Positions 11,677 to 20,998 of a stretch of 64,000 nt of DNA are shown here, piece after piece. This stretch comes from Lepidodermella squamata (Eukaryota; Gastrotricha). The stretch covers positions 1,054,001-1,118,000 of the forward strand of contig JBLDXI010000054.1 of assembly GCA_047495785.1 (NCBI GenBank). The letters are read 5' to 3'. Position 1 is the stretch's first letter. Every line of letters begins with the position of its first letter. The translations under genes were made by a program, and so were the position numbers. The notes beneath the pieces are model-generated. The model was not told the DNA's origin. It searched no databases and saw nothing but the letters and a program-made list of their open reading frames with translations.

Positions 11677-14217
11677 TTAGTTCGATAGCCGAACCATAAC
11701 ATTGTCGGCAGCATTTAATGGACGAATTCCAGACGATATTCTATGTCGGAGCCTAATTCGCTCGAAAATCATTCTGATATTATCGAAGAAACAAGCCCCG
11801 GATGTAGAAGCCGAAATGACGAGTGAAGAGAACGCGACAGCAACCGCTTGATCAAATGGATCTTGAATAATCGCAAGGATGAAAATCGAAGCGATCGAAA
11901 TAATGACTGCGTTGGACAGGATTAGTTTAAGCTTCAAAACTTCCAACGTTTCCCTAGCTGCTCTGTGTCGGTTCAGGCGATAAACATTCTGAATAGACTT
12001 AAGCCCCATGAGACCATTTAAAGTGATAAAAACCGCTATCCAGCGAATATCCCATAGAGATTTGCAAATCCAACCATTAAAGTGGGTTAAAGTATCAGTC
12101 GCTTCGTCATAGTCATCCTTCGCACGGAATGGCCAAAAAGAGTGCTGAGACGGATCGCTAGCAATCCATGCCTCTATTATAGCTACATTAAGTAGGATAT
12201 ATATAACGCAAGACTGAGCGACGCTGATTTCACGGACTCGATCGTAGCTATTTGCGAACATAATCGCGCTCGAAGAAGCTTCCGAGTGACGTGCTCCTGA
12301 GTCTAGTCGTGGCCTTAGGGTGGGAGCTTCCCCCGTCAGGTCTGAGTTCGTATTTCTTACAGAAGGGGGAGCATGCAGAGAGTATTTCGAATTGCTCTTT
12401 GAAGCTGCTTTACTTGAGTGATGGAAAATTGAAGATCGAGTTCGAAGTCTCGAAACAGACGTGACCTGTCCGAGGAAAGATACCCCTCCTGCTCTGCCAC
12501 TAGAAGATGAAGACACGGCCCTTAAACATCCGACTAGATCGCTCGATTTTGCGCAAATCATGCCAACGAGGAACGAAAAAGCTGCAGAAAGGCCGGAAAT
12601 ACGGAAAATGCAAAGCCAACTCGAGTTGACGTCGTCTGTCACATAGACAACAGACGTCGCGTTGAAAAGCAGACAGCTAATTACGACAAACGAGTCGAAC
12701 AGACGCATTTCTTGATGTTGTGTGAAAATGAACTTATGTACCACGGTTATTAGCTGAAATGTTGAGATCAACCCAGCGATGGCGTATATGGCGTATCTGA
12801 GGTCTTCAGAAACTTCAAGAGGCTCGTATTTCTCGTTCCAAGCATCGCGGGGGAATTCTTTATCTGGCGAGCCTGTCCACGGAAATTTCACTGGGCCAAT
12901 AAAGTCGTAACTTTTGACATCAGCGAAGCTTGAATTGACCTTCAAGACGACTTTGTAGGTGTATTCGATAGAATTTGCCTGGGATGAGTAGATACCAGCA
13001 AACATGGGCTCGTAGTCCGGCTCGAGACGTTTCGAGTAGAGGGTCCGGCCAACTCTCAAGCTGTTATAATCCTGTTCAGCCGCACTTCGATTCATAGCTT
13101 TCATCACAAGCTGAGAATCTGGATCTCGTAAGGATGAGTTCCTTTTGATTAGAAGCTCCTCGGCATCGTGTAGGGTCAGAATTGTTTGCAACATAGCATC
13201 GTGACAGTAATAACGTGATCTGTAGTCCGGAACTCGAGATTTGTTAGTTTTGGCATCCAGGAGTGCCTCAAATTCAACCATGTCGTAGCCAAGCCTGGTT
13301 TTCCCGTAATTTTCAGTCGGGAAAAGGTACGAACCCATCCAAATCGTAATTTTGTACTGCTCCATCAATATTTCCTTCGTACAGATTGGAGGGATATTAC
13401 TAGCAGTCGGATCCATGAACCCGTTGATATTCCCGACTATTGCGAACTTGGGACCTCTCAGCCCAAAACGGTACGCCTTGCAAAAGAAGACTGAAGCTAA
13501 CGCCGGGGAGTTGAGATCGATGACAATGATTCTTAGGTTCGTTTTCTTCAAATTCATGATCGTATCATCTTCGATTGTTGAAACAGCCTCGTACCATGCG
13601 ATGGTGAAGTCAAGATTTTTACTCAACTCGTAGAAGAAGTTCGAGTTGGCGAGGTCAAACGCGTTATCCGAATTGCTGATCATCGCGAAACGTTTCCAGC
13701 TGGTGAAGTGTTTGATAATCGCAGCTCGAAGTGTCACGATGTTGAGGCCAGGGATTCGCGACCGATAGACGTTTGGATATTGGGCTCGTTTGTCGATGAG
13801 ATTCGGAGCTCCGCAGCCAAGTGCGACAAAGACCATACCAAGCCGATGGTATAGCGGCCCACTACGCTGGCAGCCCGGGCTGAAGTAGGATCCAACAGTT
13901 ATCGGAGCTTTGAAGGTATTAGGCCCTAACGTAGCTTGGTCCGCCAGTGAAAACTCCATGACTCCTTTCGGAATAAGGGAAGAACCAGCTCCTTCATCGA
14001 GGTAAACAGTTTCGATTGAATATTCGGGCAGAATATCGTTACGGCTGTTCGCGACATCAACAGCTACCTGCATTGATGCCTTGCAAATCGAACCATCAAA
14101 TGGGTTATTCCCAGTGAAAGGAACAAATGCGATGAGCTTCAATTTGTACGGCTTTTCCGCAGCTGAATTGCTTATCGCGATCGCCAGCAATTCAAGAAGT
14201 AGAACTTTCGAAAACAT
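11677..14217 (-). CDS. Class C (GABA-B-like) GPCR, single exon (846 aa)
   Basis: Uninterrupted frame. A signal peptide is followed by a periplasmic-binding-protein-like (ANF receptor) ligand domain over residues 25-460 or so. Its hallmarks are shared with the other receptors of this window: LIAFVPFTGNNPFDGSIC, SYFSPGCQRSGP, YPNVYRSRIPG, RVPDYRSRYYCHD. A seven-helix region follows from about residue 475. There is no Cys-rich domain between the two, which is the GABA-B rather than the glutamate-receptor layout. The loop between the third and fourth helices is a long Ser/Arg-rich insert of roughly 100 residues. It lacks the FxPKM motif after TM7 seen in the four-exon paralogues. On the minus strand, a TATATAAA lies about 50 bp upstream of the start, near 14268. 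It probably couples to G proteins at the plasma membrane; the ligand is unknown. Confidence 0.9.
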   Translation of the reverse strand: MFSKVLLLELLAIAISNSAAEKPYKLKLIAFVPFTGNNPFDGSICKASMQVAVDVANSRNDILPEYSIETVYLDEGAGSSLIPKGVMEFSLADQATLGPNTFKAPITVGSYFSPGCQRSGPLYHRLGMVFVALGCGAPNLIDKRAQYPNVYRSRIPGLNIVTLRAAIIKHFTSWKRFAMISNSDNAFDLANSNFFYELSKNLDFTIAWYEAVSTIEDDTIMNLKKTNLRIIVIDLNSPALASVFFCKAYRFGLRGPKFAIVGNINGFMDPTASNIPPICTKEILMEQYKITIWMGSYLFPTENYGKTRLGYDMVEFEALLDAKTNKSRVPDYRSRYYCHDAMLQTILTLHDAEELLIKRNSSLRDPDSQLVMKAMNRSAAEQDYNSLRVGRTLYSKRLEPDYEPMFAGIYSSQANSIEYTYKVVLKVNSSFADVKSYDFIGPVKFPWTGSPDKEFPRDAWNEKYEPLEVSEDLRYAIYAIAGLISTFQLITVVHKFIFTQHQEMRLFDSFVVISCLLFNATSVVYVTDDVNSSWLCIFRISGLSAAFSFLVGMICAKSSDLVGCLRAVSSSSSGRAGGVSFLGQVTSVSRLRTRSSIFHHSSKAASKSNSKYSLHAPPSVRNTNSDLTGEAPTLRPRLDSGARHSEASSSAIMFANSYDRVREISVAQSCVIYILLNVAIIEAWIASDPSQHSFWPFRAKDDYDEATDTLTHFNGWICKSLWDIRWIAVFITLNGLMGLKSIQNVYRLNRHRAARETLEVLKLKLILSNAVIISIASIFILAIIQDPFDQAVAVAFSSLVISASTSGACFFDNIRMIFERIRLRHRISSGIRPLNAADNVMVRLSN

Positions 14218-14820
14218 TGCAAAACTGGAATAAATTTAGATCTGTGATCGAGATACTAAAACGGGTTTATATACGTGTTTGTTTTCAAAAGTAAATTGAT
14301 GTCCTTATGACTTTCCGCCAATATTTCGGAAGTCGTAGGCAATTGTCGTGCCACAAGAATCAAGTTTTTCGCTTAAAAGCTGCTAGCGGATGCAGACAAC
14401 TTTCGAAAAGTGAAGGAAATTGCCCAAGGAAAACGTATGCTCAATGAACGTTTTAGCGCTGGCAAGCTATTAGCGAGGTTTAATTTCAGAGTTCGTTTTA
14501 ACTGAGGCAAAAATTTAGGATATTGTCACGTTTTTCTTCTCCATTTTTCAATGATATTGAATAACAGTGATAAATATATGAAGTTGTTCGACAAAGGTAA
14601 ACACGAGAGCTTCAAACAAGTTAAGAAAATCATCTTAAGTCACTGCCAGCGGAGAAGTGAAAATAAACCAGCGCAGTCATGAATGGGTGAGAAGAGTTTT
14701 CCAAGATCGCAAAATTCGAGCTAGCTATTCCATTCACTATTACGCCAGGCTGAGATAAGTCTGGCTAGACTGCTGTCTAACTTGCTTAAAGTTAAACGGG
14801 CTTCACGGAATTTCACAGAT

Positions 14821-14917
14821 TTGTCGCGCGCGACAACTGAATGACGCGACGAATCCGGCGTCGTGCACTTCCTCACGGACTTATCGATGTCACGCGTGAC
14901 GCGCGTCGCGCGAGACA
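14821..14917. repeat. CpG-rich palindrome cluster
   Basis: Contains a perfect 16-bp palindrome (TTGTCGCGCGCGACAA, 14821-14836), a perfect 12-bp palindrome (GTCACGCGTGAC, 14889-14900) and several further GACGCG/CGCGTC words in a generally AT-rich spacer. Function unknown. Confidence 0.6.
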
Positions 14918-15710
14918 AAAAGCTAGGGTGTTCGCAGAATCAGCGATGCAACAGGCTATCGAGCGATTGGGTTGGATGACCGTAGCAGCCATCGACTGAA
15001 AGATCAATGGATTCTGAGTTTATTTGAAGCAGTAATAACAGTCGGAGTCGAGTCGAGTATTTGACAAGTTCAGACTCTTATGTGACGCGAAAGTCTGGAC
15101 GAGATAATAGATTTGAAATCCGAATCATATAACGAATTTTTCTTGTCAGTGACGAAACTGATGAAGATTCAGCCGATTAATCAAGAACAATCAAATTCAC
15201 AAGGCCCACACGTAATCCTAAAATCCAAATTTGTCATAAAATTTGAAGAGTTCCAACCAATTACAGCCGAGAAAGACTACGTCGTCTTTTGCCATGTCTT
15301 ATTTAACCCGACAGCCTAAAATGTGACTTAAAATAGCCGACATGATTTGCTGATCATCTCTGTCCAATAGCCAAGCCCAGGAACATGAAAACTCAGCTGT
15401 TTACAATCGATTCCAGATCCAGCATTCTTTTTTGTGGAACCCATCAGTTGTGGACGTAAAAAAGGATTTATTACACCCTGCAGCTCGAAAGCCTGTCTTC
15501 GAGCTCAAAAATATTTCCAAACCAACTAACCGTTTGCCGAATTGACTTCGGAATTACCGCAGTTACCGAAATGTAAGCCCCCACTAGTTTAGAAGCCTAG
15601 GTAAATCGAAATTCGACGATGCATAGTCTCATCTCAAATAGAAGCCTAGTCTTGAATAGAAACATACGTTTCCTATTTTTCGAGGTATACTTTTTGTATA
15701 AGCCGGGCAT

Positions 15711-15860
15711 AGAGCGAAGTAGGACCGCGGAACTGATGTAGGGATTGCGAAAATCGACATAAGGGTCCCCCCTATGGTCTTTGAATGAGCTCACCTTACG
15801 GACCAATGGAACTGGTAGCGATAACCCCTACCATCCCTAGCGGTACTTCGCTCTCTGAAC
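15711..15860 (+). repeat. Dispersed repeat family A, copy 1
   Basis: Matches 45237-45375 in the same orientation. Shared blocks in order are AGTAGGAC-CGGAACT, GGGTCCCCC, GAGnTCACC, CCAATGGAACTGG (CGATGGAACTGG in the other copy), CCCTA-CAATCCCTAGCGG and ACTTCGnTCTCT. No coding potential. It could be a SINE or the body of a non-autonomous element. Confidence 0.65.
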
Positions 15861-16973
15861 CCGGGGTTAGTATTTCCGTAACTACGGTACTTGAGTCTCT
15901 TTGGAAAATCCCTCATTCTCTAAAATTCAGTGAAACTTTGTTTTTAGAGTTAACTGCTGTCTGATATAATTAAACAAGACACATTTTAGGCTTCGGATGA
16001 AATGGGTCGTTTGTCTGATTTCGAGTAAGACAAATGTCTGATGAAAAAAGTCACACCATGCAAGCCTTGTCACATTGCTACTTACATTGGCCTGTTGCAT
16101 TTTTTATTTCGATCTTGAACAGCTAGAATTAGAGCGTGGCAACCCTATATCGCCATTTGTCATAATCTCAAGCCATTTGAATTTTATTACAATACGCATA
16201 ACTAAGGGGATTTCCATGAGAACTGCAGCGCAAGTTGAGACAAGTGTCCGACATGTGTGTTGAAGCGAGCAGGTGCCCCCTTCAATCACTCTCATGTCTG
16301 CATGCTCACTTAAAGCTTTCAAGCATTCCATGACGCGCCACCGTAACCTTTTCTATCATCCTGTCAGCAGCCCACGCTATATAGCGTAATCACCTCTGCC
16401 CCACTTTTTCGAGTATATTATAAATGAAAAATGTTTAGAAATTTAGTCGGGATGATTGACATAATCGTGGCGACTTCTCTAATTTTTCGATCGGTTTTCT
16501 CTAGTCGGTTACTCCAGTTACCGGGAGATCGTTTAATCTAATTCCCGTCTTGGACCACTCTCCTCGGCTGAATTCTCATCTATTTGATCTTAGATTTGCC
16601 TAAGTAGATCATCAGCGCCGTATGTTGATCGATCGCCCTAATCATCCGGGCTTTATTCTCCGCGTGCAATGGCGAAGCAGTAGCCGCAATATCATTTCAT
16701 TAGTACGCACATTTCTTGATATGCTTGCTGATGTAATATACTGCGTCAAACATGCCTATTATACCTACCCCATATAGTGCGGCAGGCGGTTAGTTAAATA
16801 TTTGCTTAAATGTGTAGTAAAACAAACAGCATTTCGGGCGAGCGCGCGCACAATAGTGCCATGATACATCACGCAATTGCGGCGAGCGCATATGATAATA
16901 TCGATGAATGCTGAATTCAGGGATTGCAATATGATATTTACGAAATCGTTTTTTATCACGATGTCTTGCGGCC

Positions 16974-19942
16974 GTGCTGATTGAGTTTTTTTATAGGCCA
17001 GAAAATAAACGCCGAAAAATGGGAGCGAAACAATGCCGCCTTCCAGTCCAAAACGGCGCTAATGTGACCACAACCAGCGGTGTGCACGACGAATTCAGGT
17101 CGGGCAAAAGCAACATGCCGCCGAAGAATTCGATCGAGTCCCAAATATTCGGCGCGAAGAAGGACAAAAACGGCGCGTTGATCAGTAATTGGACGACGAT
17201 AGATGATTTTCTGAAAATTGATATTCCTGAGGTCTGCAATACGTTTGAAGACATGGACTTCGGTGTAGATGCTAGGTAAAACATCCTAATAAATGCTTCC
17301 TATTAATTATGCCCCTTTCTTTCTAAGGTTTATGCCCATCGAAGTTCCGCATGTTAAGAATTTCCAAGAAGTGGGACACGGGTATTCGCAACTGAAAGCT
17401 ATTTTCTCAACTCTTTCGAGGAATCCGTGCCAAGGTAAATCCTTTTATTTTAAACAATTTCCCAGATAGTGGACCATAAAATTAGTTCATGCCGTCATAA
17501 AAGTGAGATTTCCCAGCGACAGCTGTTATTTTTTTAGAAATAATTATGCGTGCGCCTCAAGTTTATCATCTGGTGATTTACATGCTAAATTTTGGGATGT
17601 ATTTATTCTGCCGACTAAAATTCCTGAATATGCCGTGAATAGACATGCCCTGAACAAATTTTGTTTTCATAGGTCCTATAGTTATCACTGGACCGAGCGG
17701 TGTTGGGAAAACGTGTCTCCTCGCCCATACGCTGCGAAACTCAGCTGAATCAGAGTTTTGGCTCAACCACTGCCAATACACACATGCTTTGTGGTTAAAT
17801 TGCCAAAAATGGTCTAACAACCAATTCGATCAGCAAGATCAAGCTTCCTTCATATGCCAACTTTTTAAACTTGCCGAACTTGCCGATCATTCAGGAGACA
17901 TCGAACACCGGTGCAATTTCAGCGGCCTGGCCAGCTATTTCGCTTCGAAAAGAAACAGAATACTTGTGATTTTCGATAATGTTACTGGCGTAGGCATTTT
18001 CGAAGCGTTAGTTGACACGATCTCGAAATTCCTGCCCTGTTGCATAATAACGAGCAATGAATCTGAAAAGGTCCTGATGAAGATCAGTTGTCTCAAACTG
18101 GTTCACAAAGTTCAACCGGTCCTGAAGGATGTAGTCGAGCGATTTCCCGCCGAAATCAGGTCTAGCCAGACTAAATTGGTTCAGGTTCTGCGTGAAAACT
18201 GCAAAAGTCTACCAATGATTTCAAACATGATTATGGGACTCGCTTCGTCCATCTCAGCTTCAGAACTCCAGCTTTTACTTGCGAGTAAACTGAGTTCCAA
18301 TTCAGAGTTAGTCGAGCAGCTGTTACGGGTAATTCTGATGAAATGCCTAACCACTTTGAAGAGGCAAGTATTCTATTCTCTGGTCTACTTCGCGCCTAGT
18401 GAGGAGATATCAATCCACGACATTTCTATTCTGGGCGGATTCAACTTATTAGATCAAGCAGTGGACGTTTGCAAAGACCTTCAAGAACTTGGCCTGATCT
18501 CAAATATCGGCCGCAGTGACATTGACCCGCAATCCGGGGATCGTTTCATTGTCCACAGCTTGATCCACCAGGCTGCGATCGCTATTGTGAAAAAAGATCA
18601 CGTGATTATGTCGGAAGTCTCAACCCAAGGCGGGTCATTCTTAGCAACGCATTCCCACATCTGGACAAAGAAAACTCCCTATTCGGAATTGTTGGAAATT
18701 CTGAGGCGAGCTGTCTCACAGAAGCGGGAAAATCTCTGGCGGAAGTTGATTTTGGATGACTTTAATTTGTCTCACCAAATAATTAACAAGCACCCTGAAG
18801 CTGCGTCCCTGCGCGACTCGGCAAATCGAACCTCTCTCTACATAGCTGCCGAACACGGGAATTACGAAGCCGTCAAGTTTCTTCATCATATCAACCCGAT
18901 CTCAGTTAGGACTATTGAGCAAGATGAAGGAAGAACGCCGTTAATGGTTGCTGTTATCAATGGCCATTATGATGTAGCTCGCTATCTGTACAAAAAGTAC
19001 CCAGAGGCCGCTCTACTGCCTGATATGCACTGCAGCAGGTTACCTTTAAGCTGGGCTGCAGATCATGGTCACTTCGAAATGGTCAAGTTTCTCTACGAAA
19101 AATACCCAGATACGATAAGTCAGAAGGACGAATTCGAACAATCTGCCTTAATTTTAGCATCAGCGGCTGGTCATCTCGAAATCGTAAAGTTCCTCCATAA
19201 TGCCTATCCTAAAGCTATTGAAGAGCCTGATTACGAAAGGCGGAATGCGTTGTCACTTGCTGCTGAGAATGGCCATTACGAGGTTTGCAAGTTCCTCCAC
19301 GAAAACTACCCCCAGGGCCTTAGGGTGACTAATAAGGACGATCGAAGTCCGCTGTCCTGGGCGGCGGAGAATGGCCATTTAGAGCTATGCAAGTTTTTCT
19401 ACGAGAAACACCCGATGACTATCAAAATCGGTGATAGAACTGAAGACTTCCTGCCGTTAAGTTTCGCAGCGGCTAATGGCCATCTGAATGTGGTCCGGTG
19501 GTTGTGCGAAATCTACCCTAATGCTGTGAAGATGCAGACTTTCAAGTTTCAAACGCCGCTACTTCTCGCTGCTAGTCACGGTCATTTGAATGTAGTCGAA
19601 TTCCTCTACGAGCTATACCCTGATGCTGCGAAAGTTCCGTCGAAAGATGGCAGAACCCCGTTGTCATGGGCTGTGCAACGAGGCCATTTGTCTCTTGTCG
19701 AGTTTTTGTTTGATAAGTACCCGCAAGCTCTGGAGTTGCGGGACAACGAGACTGGCAAAACGCCGCTGTCAACTGCAGTCTCGCATGGTTATTCTAAAAT
19801 AGTCAAGTTCTTTTTTGAGAATTGCCCAGATGTTTGCATCAAGCTCCAGGATGCGGACGGGCGGACTACGCTGGACGTTGCTAAGCAGGAGTGCACAAGT
19901 GCCGCATTGCTGGAGTACCTCAGAAGTGCTTTTTCGGTCTAA
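16974..19942 (+). CDS. STAND (NB-ARC-like) ATPase with C-terminal ankyrin repeats (892 aa)
   Basis: Three exons: 16974-17275, 17328-17434 and 17673-19942, with introns of 52 and 238 bp. The joined length is 2679 nt. Residues 1-135 are unassigned. Exon 3 opens with a Walker A P-loop (GPSGVGKTC). A Walker B-like strand follows (NRILVIFDNV), then a sensor-like segment (PCCIITSNE). Next comes a winged-helix-like region (FYSLVYFAPSEEISIHDISILGG to RFIVHSLIHQAAIAIV), the order seen in NB-ARC proteins such as APAF1 and plant NLRs. From about residue 495 there are some eleven ankyrin repeats of roughly 34 residues, often ending in KFLYEKYPEA-type motifs. ATP-driven oligomerisation with ligand sensing by the repeats is expected from the class; an immune or cell-death role is inference. 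An inner ATG at 17019 is an alternative start. AATAAA follows near 20003. Confidence 0.85.
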
Positions 19943-20324
19943 TCGGAACTTGCTTCATTTCCGTCCCGTGTTTTTGCTACCACAATGTTATATTTTCACT
20001 CCGAATAAATCTTTTGCATTTCGAACATGTACTTGAGTTTTGCGGTAAAGATTGCGGGGTAATTGGCGACAGGACGCCTTGCCTAAAATAGAAACGAATG
20101 GCGTAATAACGCTAAATTTGTGCATCTACGCCAAGTCAGTCGCGTGACAGAACGCCCGCCACTTTTTTCTGCTCCACACCATCTGTTTCCATGATAGGTT
20201 CTTGAAAATAATATTGAAACCATGCAGAATTAACACCATTTTATGTTCATTTTCTTACATCGCTGCCTATTTAAGGCTTAAATTCTATGAATGGCTATGC
20301 GTTAGTGTTAGTGTTTTTAGCTAT

Positions 20325-20372
20325 GGTTAGAGTTAGAGTTAGGGTTAGAGCTAGGGTTAGGGTTAGGGTTAG
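20325..20372 (+). repeat. Interstitial telomere-like repeat (TTAGGG variants)
   Basis: Eight or so consecutive units of TTAGGG and one-base variants (TTAGAG, CTAGGG). A looser GTTAGT stretch precedes them from about 20300. Confidence 0.8.
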
Positions 20373-20498
20373 AAATCTGCCACCTAGGCGCTATTCTTAT
20401 CCCTAACACTAGGCATACTTCTGTAAAGCAAATGGCAACGAACAGGAAGCAGGATTAAGGCATAGGCTCAGAGCTTTATGTGACTGATTCGCTAACAA

Positions 20499-20518
20499 AC
20501 CCTAACCCTGACCCTAAC
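20499..20518 (-). repeat. Inverted short telomere-like tract
   Basis: ACCCTAACCCTGACCCTAAC, about three units of the TTAGGG type on the opposite strand, 127 bp downstream of the plus-strand tract. Confidence 0.7.
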
Positions 20519-20998
20519 TAAAAACTCTATCGTTGAGCCAAAACCATTGGAATTAAGCCCGCTTTAGTACGCAGCGAGATAATTGCGTATACACTATTGG
20601 AAAAATCAAATTTATTAGCTGGAAAACGATCAAAATGCCGTTGCTCATTTTCAGCTAAATATCAGTTAAAATGCCAAAATGCCAATGAAAATTAGCTTTT
20701 CAGTTGCTATTCAGCTAACAATAGAAATAGTAGGTCATTGTTGTTTATTCGAAAGAGCATTTTGAGGGGTTTTGAGCTAATAAACCAGATTTTTTCCTCT
20801 GACAGTCTAGGGGCTTTCAGTCTTAGAGCGAAGGCTTATGTTTCGACGCATTATCACGTTAAATATTTAAACACCAATCGCTACTATCGATCCCCGTTCG
20901 CTATGTTGCCAGGCCACTCACGACAATGCACCTAGCCCGTATTAAATACAACCATCAAACAACTGTTCGTTTACTTTGAAGGACAAGCTAAGAAACCA

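Larger units (their letters stand above)
14218..16973. other. Large intergenic region, no gene seen
   Basis: About 2.75 kb. It contains a CpG-rich palindromic patch (14821-14917) and one copy of a dispersed repeat (15711-15860), listed separately. Short open frames (for example 15113-15319, 15597-15806, 16075-16263) have no recognisable domain or splice context. Confidence 0.5.
19943..20998. other. Intergenic region with telomere-like repeats
   Basis: Spacer between the two ankyrin genes. AATAAA for the upstream gene lies near 20003-20010. It contains two oppositely oriented telomere-like tracts (listed separately). No gene seen. Confidence 0.55.

Noticed and set aside
12461-12646. Plus-strand frame inside the minus-strand receptor gene at 11677
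   Set aside because: Shadow of the receptor coding sequence.
15113-15319. Plus-strand open frame of 68 codons in the large spacer
   Set aside because: No domain, no splice context and ordinary spacer composition.
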